From contig OY744617.1 in the NCBI GenBank assembly GCA_963556255.1, forward strand, positions 22,734,668 through 22,798,667: 64,000 nt of DNA, in the 5' to 3' direction. Every line of letters begins with the position of its first letter. The first letter of the stretch is position 1. Shown here piece by piece: positions 47,815 to 60,800 of this stretch. Origin of the DNA: Allolobophora icterica. Lineage: Eukaryota; Annelida; Clitellata; Crassiclitellata; Lumbricidae. Made by a program: the position numbers and the translations under genes. Below the pieces are notes generated by a model. It was not told the origin of the DNA. It did not search any database and worked only from the letters and a program-made list of their open reading frames with translations.

Positions 47815-48720
47815 GCTTGCGAGAATTAAGGATATCGAAGAGGATATCCATTTTATCAACAAAAGCAGCAGTTTGAACAGCTTCAGGAGGTAACTCCTTT
47901 GTTAAAACACGCATATGTAAACCAGCTGCAACGGAATGACTCAAAACCTGAGAAACAAGACATACACGCATCTTCAAAACTCTCGAGGTGTCAATATGAC
48001 GCTCTGTCAACCTTGTTGCAAGACGTATGGGGTACATTTGATCAACATGATAAAATTTCTCAATGTGTTCCAGCTAGCTAATGAACCATCAACTTCAATA
48101 TCATGTTTCATTAAATTGTTGCGCACATTTTTAACAAATGCGGAACGTCAAAAATAACATGTACAGCGTGTTCTATTGTGTCAACAGTGAAATTTGGTGA
48201 TGTTAATGTACTGCCAAGATTTTTTACAGCTGCTAAATTGGTTGCACCTTGATCACACACAATGCATCGAACAAACAAGCCAATATCGTGAACTCTAGTA
48301 ATGCATTCTTTTATTAGTTCTGACAGTTTTGAGCTTGCTATTGTGTGGTGTGTAAAGAAAAATGCAATGGCTTGCTTCCATTTACTGCGCAAACCCCTAA
48401 TCATGAAGACTAATGCGTGTGTTGCTATCGTTCCATCATCCGTGTACCCTATGACTCTGTCTAAGTTCTTATCATATGTTAACTGTGATTTCAAAGAAAT
48501 TTAATCAAATACTAGTGCACACTGACGTTCACATAATGGCAAACTCATAACACGTAATTTAAGGACCTCAAAAATCACAGGTGCAAACCCACATTCAATT
48601 CTGCCAATGGCTGCACCTACAAACCTGCATAACATTGACAAAGATGGTAAAGCCAAGTGCTGTGATACAAATCGATACAAGTCTTAAATTGTGCAACTTT
48701 TCTTTCCAATCTCCAGCGTC
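47815..48720 (-). pseudogene. P-element transposase catalytic core (broken)
   Basis: Minus strand, in order: ALGLPSLSMLCRFVGAAIGR, GFAPVIFEVLKLRVM, CERQCALVFD-stop-ISLK, ATHALVFMIRGLRSKWKQAI, FVRCIVCDQGATN, VIFDVPHLLKM and, in a shifted frame, SQVLSHSVAAGLHMR to FDILNSRK. These follow the RNase H-like core of P-element/THAP9 transposases, with the first catalytic Asp in LVFD and the second in CDQG. A TAA replaces the Glu codon expected after LVFD, and at least one frameshift occurs, so it is dead. Confidence 0.8.
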
Positions 48721-49009
48721 TAGACTGTAGCTGATGTATTTTCTGCCTGAGCCGTTTTCTTAATGGAGTATCTGGTGGTCTGCATTTATTACATTTTATT
48801 TGTGTCTGTAGTTATTTGCTTAATTATGTCTATATTTATATCAGATGTAGAAACTTCTGATGAACCACAATCTCCTTCAGTAGCCAAAGTTGTTGCTGGA
48901 GTCATTTTGAACATCTTGGGCATTTAATTTGATGACAGATTTCTTTTGGCTTCGACACCAGCTTCCTTGTCTGTGCTCACAACACCTTCTTTTCTAACAG
49001 GCAACTTGC

Positions 49010-49330
49010 GTTTGTATAATTTGCTTCATGTACAAGTGATATTTCATGATTCTTTACAAGTGTTTGTGAGCGTAATACAAAAAAGACAAATTGAAAGAAT
49101 CTTGCATATGTAATTATCTGTAAATATTTGTAAGTACATATACTGGTATTGTAAAATTAGAAACTTGCCAGTTTGTTTTGTTGTATAATTTGCTTCATGT
49201 ACAGGTGATATTTCATGATTACTTAATTCTTTACAAGTGTTTTTGAGCGTAACACAAAAAGACAAATTAAAAATTCTTGCCAGTTTGGTTTGGTGTATTA
49301 TTTGCTTCAGGTATGAGTCATATTTCATAA
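49010..49330. repeat. 169-bp tandem repeat in the P-element-like transposon
   Basis: TATAATTTGCTTCATGTACARGTGATATTTCATGAT and the following sequence recur after 169 bp, with a third partial copy near 49,295. Confidence 0.8.
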
Positions 49331-49485
49331 TTACTTACTGGTAATTCATTTCATACTGTGAACTGTTTATTAAACTGTCTGCTGGTTATAGATTATAACC
49401 TATATATTGATTCACTGTCAATAATCTCCAAAAATGCTTAACAGATTCAATAAAGAAATGGATTTATCCAGTGTTGTATGTCACT

Positions 49486-49620
49486 TTTTGATGTTTATAA
49501 CTGTAAGCCAAAAACTTCAAAACACCACTCTTTTGATGTTTATAACTGTAAGCCAAAAACTTCAAAACACCACTCTTTTGATGTTTATAACTGTAAGCCA
49601 AAAACTTCAAAACACCACTC
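49486..49620. repeat. 45-bp tandem repeat, 3 copies
   Basis: Three near-identical 45-bp units starting TTGATGTTTATAACTGTAAG. They stay in one reading frame, as 45 is a multiple of three. Confidence 0.95.
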
Positions 49621-49747
49621 TAATAAGTAATAATGGTCAAGGCATCAGTCAAGAACTTGGTGCTAAGTAGTCGGTGTGCACACGAAATTTCAAGGTTAAG
49701 TCCAGTCAAAACCTTAAAAGAGAAATACATGAAGGAACAGAAGCAGC

Positions 49748-50200
49748 TTATTGTATTGTATAGTATACCAATTCTTGTGAAGCGCCTCTACCCAGTGCTC
49801 ACCAATCAGAGGTGCTCCCAATGCGAAAGTCCTTGAGAATAAAGGCAAGTTTTAAGACAACGAAAAGCTGTGGCAGGACCACCAGATAGTAGTGCAGCCT
49901 GGAGCGAAAGAGGCAGCTGGTTCCAAAATGAAGGTCCAATACTAACAAAGGAACAAGACTGGACCATGGCCGTTCTCACTTGGGGAACGAATAAGTTAAG
50001 TCGATCACAGGAACGAAGAGAGCCAACTGAGTCACAGAGGTATTTAGGAGCAAGTCTCAGGTGAGATCGGCAAATAAGGATTAGAGTACCTTTAATTGGA
50101 TGCCAGCAGTAAGAGGAAGCCAGTGAATATGTTCAAACATGAATATGGAAATATAGAAGCGTGGGTGATTAGTCTTGCAGTTGTGTTAAGAACAGAATGT
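49748..50200 (-). mobile_element. CR1/L2-like LINE 3' fragment inside the P-element-like transposon
   Basis: The plus-strand text AAGCGCCTCTACCCAGTGCTCACC...AGAGGTGCTCCCAATGCG, CCAAAATGAAGGTCC and GGAAGCCAGTGAATATG is the reverse complement of the LINE 3' end and C-terminal domain seen at 1543-2072. It is decayed. Confidence 0.7.
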
Positions 50201-51853
50201 AGAGGAGAGAGACAAACTTTTTGGGAGGCCAAAAAATAGGGAGTGACCGTAATCTATGCCAGAGCAGATGAAGGCATGGACAATGGAGGTAAAGACTGGA
50301 GAGGAGAACACTGGTGCCAATCTTGTTGACAGGTGGGAAGCCAAAAATAGGGGAGGGGACTTTTGAACTGATCTGGTTTAAAAAAGATTTTTGAACTGAT
50401 CTGCTAAAAAAAGAAGCCAAAAAATTTTTACGCTCACGTGCGAAAAACTTTGACTTTTTGGCGTTTCTTCAAAATTTGAAGGAGGACAAATGTATGGTGT
50501 GCCCCCCCCCCACTGCTAATCGTTAGGGGCTTCGCGCTTTCGGCGCTCGCTGTCCGATCCATAACTTTATTTCATGAAATTCCCACACATCCACGTCTGT
50601 TCGGCCCACAGCGGGTCCATAATTATCACACCGCATGCCGTTCTGTACGCCCATGCCCAACGCACGTGGCACTTATGGCAGTTATTGGACTGAAAACTGG
50701 TCTTTACAAAGTCGTGTACGCCGATGTATGTCATTAATAGTTTTGCGTGTGAGATGCATTTCATTCATCTTACCACAAATTGTGACATACGATATACAGC
50801 GGCGTAAAGCAACTGTAAATGCACTAGCATTCACGGTAAACAGATTTCTACAACCCATGCCATATGGCGTGCTGTAAGTTTTAGACTTATCTGATGTCAA
50901 TTTCTGGCCAAATATCTAAAGTTCGAATAAAGTACTACCAATAAAAATTTTGTATGATTTTCATATTACGATACTTTTCGTATAAAACGACTCTAAACTG
51001 ACGGGTTTTAACATGGCAGAGATAGGAACTTTTCATTGTTTGTCCCGTGGATAGACCATAAGCACTAGCGCGACCTAGATTCGCACTTTCGTCGCCAGTA
51101 GGCCATCTTCCTCCCTAATAACATCTTTGTTCGAAACACTCCATTTCGAATTGTTCTGTAGTCTTTAATTTCTGCTATACAACGACTAATAATTAGTTAG
51201 ATTAATTAAATTGAATCTTATCAAATGAAATCGATCAGTGATTACTGATTTAGATACATGGGCCTAATTATAAATTAAAATGTAGCCCAACTGGAAATTC
51301 CACTATGTGTAATGTAAAATTTAAGTTTAAAATTACGATATTTTAATCCAAACCAAACTTCGCCACGGAGGCCAGCGTCATCGCTGTGTAACTGAACTTA
51401 AGTATACCTGGGTTTAGTTGCACAAAAAGGTCGTCGTTTTAGCTGGATATAGGATTCATATACTTACTTATTTACTTATCCATATTTGCCTTTTAGATAC
51501 TGACTCAGGCATTGAAGGCAATGGTTCAAAGCTTTCGTGATTACGATTACGACTGCGTCAGGGCCTAAAATATAGGCTATGTTTTCCGACACAAAGTGTG
51601 CATTTGACATGAATTTTTAGAGATTAGCTAAAATCTACTACACATGATTTCGTTTTAAGGCCCGAAATTTTGCTTACCAGTTCATGTAGTCTAGAGTTAG
51701 ACAGTTTGTGAAAAGTTTGCAGTTGACGTTCTATTTCAGCCACTGCGTTGCGTTAATGAAGTTGCGTGCGTTAAATACTATCCAAGAGCTGCTTAAGCCG
51801 ACCTAGATTATTTTGTCTCGTGTAGTTTTTAGTTGAGGGAAGAAAACAAGAAA

Positions 51854-54800
51854 ATGTTGTTGTTTTGGAAAATTGCTGTTGTCATCTCCTGTTTAAAACT
51901 CCTTCTGCTTTATGCTTAGTAAGTCATCGTCGTTAATCGCGATCATGTTAATAAAGTACTTCTATGGAACACATCCGTGTAGTGACTGTATGCCCCGCTA
52001 CATGCATAAGCAATCTGGAACACGATCCAGTAATGCAGCTGCATCGGCTTAACTTCAGTTAGGTTGCTGGGTTTCTGGGAGATCACTTTGCCTCACAGTC
52101 ACGTCTTTAGTTTGTGCTAATTAATAAATTGTATGTTGAGCCAGCGCTGGGGGCTAGAAGGGGGTGCGTAGCGAATCCCCGAAACCCCAATCCCCAAAAC
52201 AGAATTTACACCGGATCCCTGAAATCTATTTCCTAAGGTAAAACAAAAACGATTTGCCCTAGATATTTGTTAATATGCTGTTCAGGTTATTGGCTGAATA
52301 GTCATACTAGTTTCAGGATTCGAACTCTTGGTAGAAAAATTGTTTTCGGGAATTCGGTCAATTTTGAATTGTATAAGTTTCAGGGTCCAATCTAGTTTTG
52401 GGAATTCAGGTAGACCCCTCTAGAAGGCCACAGAATTCCAGCATTCTCAACTTGCCAATGCTTCAACAATGGTCATTCAGCAAGCACATTTCATTAATAC
52501 ACAGTTATTATTCTGACTTTACTTTAAATGAATTACCCAGCTTTGTTTGGAACATCATAATCTGTGTTTTGCTGTCTTTCCAACTGCTGATTTGAACTCA
52601 TAGCAGTTGATTACGACATTTAGATTTTTAGCATGTGGCTGTTACCTAATTTGTGACTTATTACCAAATGGATTTTTAAGACTGCATTGTTGCTGTTTAA
52701 TCAATCAGTCAATTAAGGATTTATGTAGTGCCCATTAAAGGAATTTGTTTTGTTTTCAATGTTTAATTGAATTTCAGCCGATCGACTGACTTTGAGGTCC
52801 ACAGAAACTGGATGGCTATTGTGCACAGTTTACCACTGGACAAGTGGTATCTCAGCGACATTTCTCAGTGGACTCTGGATTACCCGCCGTTGTTTGCCTG
52901 GATGGAAAAGTGCTTTTCCTACGTGGCTGCACTTGTTGATCCACAGATGTTGGTTGTGACAAATCTCAATTATGCCAGTTATGCAACCGTTGCATTCCAG
53001 AGAATCTCAGTTATCGTTTCAGATTATGTTCTTATCTACGCAGTCATTGAGTAAGTTGCATTTACCTTACACTAAGTGGAGCATTCAGAATTTAATTTAT
53101 GCTTGCCTATAATATTACTCTGCTTCACAGAGTAGGTTCAAAGTCGAATTTGACTGACCTTACCTCAGAATCACCCTTCTGATGAATGCATTACACATTT
53201 TTTAATAATAATAATAATTATTATAATAATTATAATAATATTAATAATAATCAAATATTATTAATTATAATAATTGTAATTATGATAATTTTAATGACAA
53301 TAAACGTGAAAATATTCACATTCAGTAGCCTACAATTTCAAATAAGAATAATAATCCTAGAATAAATATGCAGCTAGTTTGGATGAAATTATGTGGTAGG
53401 GTAATTGGAGTCAGAATTTCTATTAGACATTTTTCCTTCTAAAGATTTGTCAGCGTGCTACGTGTTTGAAGTACAAATAAGCTTGGTAGTGTAGTCATGT
53501 TATATGTTGGTAATTTGGAGTTTGTTTATATGTTTGAATTTGTTTATATTTGTGATTCTCTAGGTATGCCAAGTGCTCGAAAAGGAAATCTGCAAAAACA
53601 GCAAACAATGCTCTTGCTGATTCCGGCCTAACTCTCGTTCTGCTGCTTTTGGCAAATGTTGGTCTTCTGATAATTGATCGTATCCTTGACAGAATGGGGC
53701 TTTAATCTATAGAATGTTGGAAACCAGTCCAAAGTTTTACGTTTTTAATTCACACCAGGCAGACTGTTAAATAGTCTGTTCAATCCCTAGTTTTGTCTAG
53801 TGTTAGTGGGCTATAAAATTTTATCTAGACATTTAATGTAGTGCATTTTAAGTGTCTCAGGAGGTACCTATTTTATTATGTAAAGGTCTGGTATGGGACC
53901 AACTGTAACCTGAAACTGAAATGATGAGACTTGTCTTACATACATGCCTTTGAAGAAGTCTTCATGCAGCATCATGCATGTATGACCAGCTGATTAACGT
54001 CTTTGTAATATGTTACGATAACCGAACATCTACCTGACAATATGACAATTTGGTGAAGCACTTGGTCAAGTCTGAGCAGCTGCTTTTGCAAAGTGTAAAG
54101 GATATGCTGGCTTTTTCTGTTTGTCCTTAACCGTAGTATGAAGATATTCACTTTCAATACAATGGTATACTTTTTGGAATTCTAATTCTTTCCATCTTGC
54201 GAATATATCAGGTTAGACTGAAACCTTTATTTTACACTAGTTATCCATTTTAGAATTCTTCCATAAGTTGGATTACAGTCTTATGAGTAATTTAATATAT
54301 TGAGAGCTTTGTGAAGTACCAGAGATGATGTTATGATATACAATAAATGAATATAGTATCTAGTTAGTATCAATTTTATCTGGAATCTTGTGAATAGCAT
54401 TGCTCTGGTGGTCTAAAATCACTACACAAGCATGTGATTTGCCTGCTGTATTATTCCAGTGATTGAGACCATTCTATTTGATCATGGTACTGTATTGTGT
54501 TGTCAGTTGAGGAGCATGTTTAACTACAATTCATCATCATCATAATCAGTTCCTGACCCCAGCCATTTGACGGCGATGGGTACGAATAAATTATCTCCAT
54601 TGTCCTCTGTCATTTGTCAAGTCTATTGCCCCCTTAGTGTCCAAGTGATGTTATGTCCTCATTTATACCGATTGGTCATTTCACCCTGTTTCTTACTGTC
54701 CTCAAAACTGCGTTGTTCGACCGTGGTTGGGGTGGGAGTGCTCCTGAGTAGGCAGTCTTGAAGGGGCACTATATAAAACTGCTTTAATAATAATAATAAT

Positions 54801-57800
54801 TTATATTATCTATCCAACATAGTTACAATTACCAACTGATGTTTGATGGTTGACAGTTCATTCGATTATCGTACTGTGGCATATAGCGTTTGAATGACTG
54901 TTTTAAGGATCGTCCATTTGAGGGAGCTTTCTGGTTTGCCATCCTCCTCAACATGAAACACATTTATCTCTACATTGCACCTGCTTATGGTGTCTATCTG
55001 TTGCGGAATGCCTGCTTCCAAAGCACTCCGGGTAGGTAATCCTTATCAAAAGTTACAGTTATTTCATTATCTCAGTATTTTGGGCTTGTTCATTGTTGCG
55101 GCAAGTATATACTTCATTGTTTTCAGAAAATTCCTTTATTGCAGATTATTGTTTAGAGTGTTGTTGCTACCAAAAGCTATTTATAAATAAATTGTAATAG
55201 AATTTTGTGTTTACCCTGGAGGCCAGATAAATGTACAGATTGCTCGCCGATTTTTTTCTATTTTTCCAGTTGAATGATGACACTAATGACTTTTGTAGGT
55301 ACTGCATGGGGCCCAAAATATTTTACCCGTGTCATAGCTTGAGGAAATGACATAGCTTCGAGATGACTACACCTGTATTTGTCAAAAGTGTTACTTATCA
55401 TAATATGTGAATTACAGAATTCTTTGACCAGGCTTACAAATATAGCCTCCAACCAGTATTTTAAGTATGACAGTGTAGTTTGACATTTGCAAACGAGATT
55501 GTTAAATGCCAGTACAACTGAAGTGCTGTGATGTTTTTTTAATTTTCAGATGGTAAAATCATTTGGAAATCATTTTCTCTGAGGAGATGTTTCTGTTTGG
55601 CTGCAATCGTTTTGCTCGTCTTTTCCGTCTCATTCGGTCCTTTCATCTTGAAGGTAAATGCAAAATTTACGCATCTTCATGTATATTCATGCTGGCAAGT
55701 TTTAGTGTAAGACTCACCTGTGCCATTTTATAGTTGCAGATTAATGTTTCCTAAATGAGACAGAATTTTCCTCAATTTTAAATGTATTTAATATGGGTGC
55801 ATGTGACCCTGACATCCAAGATCATATGGTTCAAGTTTTTTCTGTTATAATAATGTTAATAAATGCTAATACTGGCCTAATCACTATTAATTAACTAAAC
55901 AAGATTAATACTCTGTGGATGAGCCGGTAAAAATTCTGAAACTTGTGCTACTTGCATACTGGTTCCCAGCGAAGTCACGGTGTGGCCCAGAATTAGTAAT
56001 AATAATTACAATAATAATGTTTTTGATAAACAGGAAGTTGTCTCCTGGTAGATCAACTTTATATAGCCTAATTTTATTGTAATCTGTTACTTGTGTGGGT
56101 AATATTTCTCTCTGTAGGGCCAGGTGTTTCAGGTCCTGTCCCGACTTTTTCCATTTAAGCGAGGGCTTTGCCATGCGTATTGGGCTCCAAATTTTTGGGC
56201 CGTTTACAACGTTCTGGATAAAGGCTTGGCAGTTGCAGGTTGGTGGGTGCATTAATTTGTTAGCAGTAAATCATGTGATTTGTATTTTCACACTGTATGA
56301 TCACTTATTAAGAAAGCACCAATTTAATGTAAATGCAACATGTTAGCAATAGATCATGTGATTTGTATTTTAACACTGTGTTATTGCGTATTAAGAGAGC
56401 GTCAATTAACATAAATGCAATATGTTAGCAATAGATCATGTGATTTGTATTTTCACTTTCTGTCATCGCTTATTAAGAAAGCATCAGTTTAACATAAATG
56501 CAGCATGTCGACAATAGATCATGTGATTTTTATTTTCACACTGTGTCCTTGCTTATTAAGAAATCATCAATCAGACGTGAATGCGACATTTCTAGTTACT
56601 TGTATCTAGAGAAACTCCATGAAAGGTTCTTTGTATTGGTGAAGAATCCTTCTTCTAACAACAAGACACACTTTTTACCTTTCCAAATTGCATTAGATCT
56701 TATTTACTGACCCCTAATTTATTGCATGGAGGATCACTTACTAACTTGTGCCTCAGATTCAGATGTGCTGACTTTACGCTCAAAATAAGTGCTTTTTATA
56801 AAATAAGTAAACTGGAAACTTTCACTGTGCTTGCCAGCATAATCTTTTTTACATGTCCCCCAGAGAAATAAGATATAAAAGGAAATAAAAATTTATATAG
56901 GAAAGTAGCTATTTTTATTATTATTTATAGTTTATTTTCTGTTTGTTACTTATTATAATTTTATGAACTACAAATTTTCTATGATTTTATGGTTTATTCT
57001 GCTAGCCTTGTTTTTCCTCTGTCATTCTATTTTCATAGTTTTTTGTGTGCTTTTATGATGTCTTAAATCTTCTGTTAATGATCTTTTTCCTCAGTCACAC
57101 TGGTTTGAGTTTTCTCCTTTCTCTAGGCAGACGTATGAATCTTGTGACATTCAATTCCTCATCGGCTTCCATGACTGGAGGACTTGTTCAAGAATTTGAA
57201 CATAGCGTCTTACCAACAGTTAAACCAATTCACACATTCCTACTCACCATCGCACAAATGTTGGTAAGAGTGTATGCAATTCACATTGATATTGGTCTTA
57301 CATACCAATATGGACTTGTATATATGTGATTTTTTACACATTCATTGTGGGGTCGTTTATTCACTGTTATAATGTAGTGTATAATGAGCACACCAAAAGT
57401 ACAGAGCAAAATAATTTTTTTAGCAAAAAGTAAAAACAGTGTGTACTACAACTGTCATTTAGATTACCTGAACAAAACCTAACTTGACAGAAACTTGATA
57501 AATTTTCCTTATGGGACTGTATGACTTGACAAAAATATCGTGTAGTTTCAAGGATGCAGCGGAAATCAAGCTCATGATTCAGTGATAAACAGCATATCAT
57601 TTGAACCCTTTAATGACGAGAGGGATTAGTTTTCCATATGATTTTAGTACACACTTGTCGTTAAAGTGTTAAGTTGACAAGCAAGCTCCTCTAAAAGATT
57701 AAGTTAATTTAATTGCTCATTTAAATACCAATTAAATACCTCTTGAAAAATAGCCCTCAGATTTAATCAGTGGACAAGCTTTCCTTGCAGGTTTCTTGTC

Positions 57801-60800
57801 AACTGTCAATTTGAACCCAAACACAGAGATGAAAGGCATTAGGCAGTCTGCCACTGCTACAACAACATGCTTTAGACATGCTGAAACTGTTAGAACCCAA
57901 ACTTTTATCTTTGGCAATCTGTGTGGGTGTTTTAGTTTTAGACACACACGTGACCCAATCTGTTCTGTGTTTGCAGCCCATTGTGATTCGTACATGGTTC
58001 TGTCATCGAGGAATCAGTGGCTTCATCCAGTGCTTGACTTTATGCGCTTTCAGTGCCTTCATGTTTGGTTGGCATGTTCACGAAAAAGCCATTCTTCTTA
58101 TCATCATTCCTTTAACGTAAGCCTCTTCTCTACTGACTTTAACAATTGGGAAATAATTCATGTAAATTCTATTAAACTGACGATGTTTTTGAAAAAGTGT
58201 GTGCACTGTATTTATATGGAACACTGATAGAAAAGTGCAGTACCTGAAATTTGAAGCCATGAAACACACTAACAGAATGAACACTTATAAAAGTAAAATA
58301 GTAAATAGGCTGGTATCATATCTTAGCCGAAACGCCAACACCTGCTTTTGGCGAGGACATGTAGAATCATTCAGAATTTTGGTTATGCAGGTCCATTGGC
58401 TTTATGCCACCTGGGGAGGATACGAGTGAGGTGGTTTCCCATTGCCTTCCTCTCAGACAATTGTGGGTGAGCAACTTGTCCAAGGTCACTACGCAGTGGC
58501 TTGTGGTAGATTTGAACCTGCAACCCTCTGGTTACAAGACACAGAACATACCGCTACACCACTGCGTCATAATATAAACCACGTTATAGTTACAAACAGT
58601 TGCAAAGACCCACATGACCACCATTGTACAGTTATAACAGTTGAGGCACAAGCACCCACATATCAGAAGTACCCTAAGCTGTTTGTCTATAAGCAATGCT
58701 GTGTAAATGTTTCTACTACATTACATGAATGTGCACAACTGAAAGAAATATTTTTGACAGACTAGCATACCATGCTGTAATGTGTGCAAAACTTAAACTT
58801 TTAAATGACCAGTAGATTGTGCTTGCTTGTAGGTTGCTGGCTTTGGAAACGAAAACATGGGCCAAAGTATTTCTGCTTCTGTCTACTGTGGGCCATTATT
58901 CGCTCTTTCCACTTATATACACTACAGCAGGTGAAATCTTTAGTCTCTCGTTCTTCTTCACGGTGCTCATTGGCTGCTTAAGTACAAAATCGGTTGTGCA
59001 GTACAGCATGGACTCATTAGCTTGAAGTCATTGGGATACTTCCTTATGATACAGCATGTTAACCAGGCCATGTGTGTTGGGATAATGCTAAAGAAGTCAA
59101 TAGTAAGCACTACAATGCAGTTCTTATAAGTAAGTAAGTATATTTTTTATTGATTCTAACTGCTTTAGTGCAGAGTTTCCCAAACTGGGGGTCGCGACCC
59201 AAAAGTGGGTCGCGACGCTCTGGCAAGTGGGTCGCCAAATTTTTTCAAGAAACATTTATTTTTTTGCAGCAACAACATTTGGCTATGATTGGGCTAGAAC
59301 TAGGTGGATTGTAATAAATTGTTAACTGTTTTTACCTAAGTTTCCTTTTAATGCTTTAAATTTCTAAGCGCTGTACGTAAATCCGCATATTTTCGATACC
59401 AATTTACGAAGCAAATTTTAGTACACACTGCTTAATTTTACACAGTGGGTACTGAGACTGCCAACATATTTACAAGTGGGTCGCGACCCAGAGAAGTTTG
59501 GGAACCGCTGCTTTAGTGCACTTTGGAGAACATGACATTAAATAAGATATAACCTTCTCGTTAAGAACTTTTTATGTATTAAATGGTCTGCTCATGGGAC
59601 CATGTGGTTGTGGCGCAGGGAGTAGGGGATTGCCATTTCAGGTGGAAGGAGCAGGTACAGCACGTGACCCGAATTGTATGGCGTATTAACCAGTATGGCA
59701 TGGTAATAGTCTTGGGGACGTAGCACCATTTTGTGTTGAGCACAAGGCATGTAAACTGGTAGTGCATAAATGAGTCCACACTATATGCAGTAATATATAG
59801 ATTTATGGTCTTTTTATTTAAAATATTTTTTATTTGAACATTTGATTCACTTGCACTCTAAGGCATTGCATAAATGAAGTTTAAAGCAGCTGTAAAGTAT
59901 GTTCACTGGGTCCACATCAGGCTGTAACAGTGGCCACCGGTTGTCAACAGTTGCACAATGTGGGCCAACTGTGCCCCAGTGAGTGTGTCTGTCTGGCAGT
60001 GACTTTAATATGAAAGCAGTAAGTTGATGAAAGCATTTTATGTAGATGGGCTTTACACTAGAGAGTGACACGGGGACAGAATTTCTCTCCATCCCCACCC
60101 CATTCCCGTGGGTCTGTCCCCATCCCCACCCCATCCCCATCAGGTCTGTCCCCATCCCCACCTCATCCCCATCCGGTCTGTCCCCATCCCCACCCCATCC
60201 CCATCCGGTCTGTCCCCATCCCCACCCAATCCCCATCTAGCCTGTCCCCATTCTAAAACAGATTATGCTCACAACTGAAACAGTGACAGCTTTAAAACAG
60301 AGCATACTTCAAATTCAAATTATGATATATGTGCTCACTCTTAAACAGTCAAGACGGCCTGGAAGGTGGAAAGAAATCGAATATTCAAGTTTTCAGTGAT
60401 GTGAAGCAATGCAAAGACATTGAAAAAGCGGACCCGTTTAGAGTAAATACTAATTATTTCATACAGTGGACAATGTTAAAACCGTTACCACGGTAATTAC
60501 CGTAATATTATTTCCATCCCCACGGTATTACCGTAAGCCTCTATACCATCCCCACGGTATTACCGCTGGTTCTGACATGATCACCGCGGTTTTTACCGCG
60601 GTAATACCGCTTTCCCCATTACCGTGTCACTCTCTACTTTACACGATATATGTAATATGTTGCATCCATTTGTAGTAACGAATAATGGATTAAATATTGA
60701 TTGCCAGTATATGGGATTAGTCTTTAGCTTCTTTAATTTGATTTTATTGTGATTGTCTCTGCTTTAATGTAATTTATTGTAACTGCCTGTTTTTACTCAG

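Larger units (their letters stand above)
46452..51136. mobile_element. P-element-like transposon, rearranged
   Basis: Long terminal inverted repeats: 46452-46722 pairs with 50910-51136 (shared GGGAGGAAGATGGC, GTGCTTATGGTCTAT, CCATGTTAAAACCCGTCAG, CGTTTTATACGAAAAGTATC). Inside are THAP-domain exons on the plus strand and a P-element transposase core on the minus strand, a LINE fragment and tandem repeats. It separates the PHF20-like gene from ALG8. The termini and target duplication cannot be fixed exactly. Confidence 0.8.
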
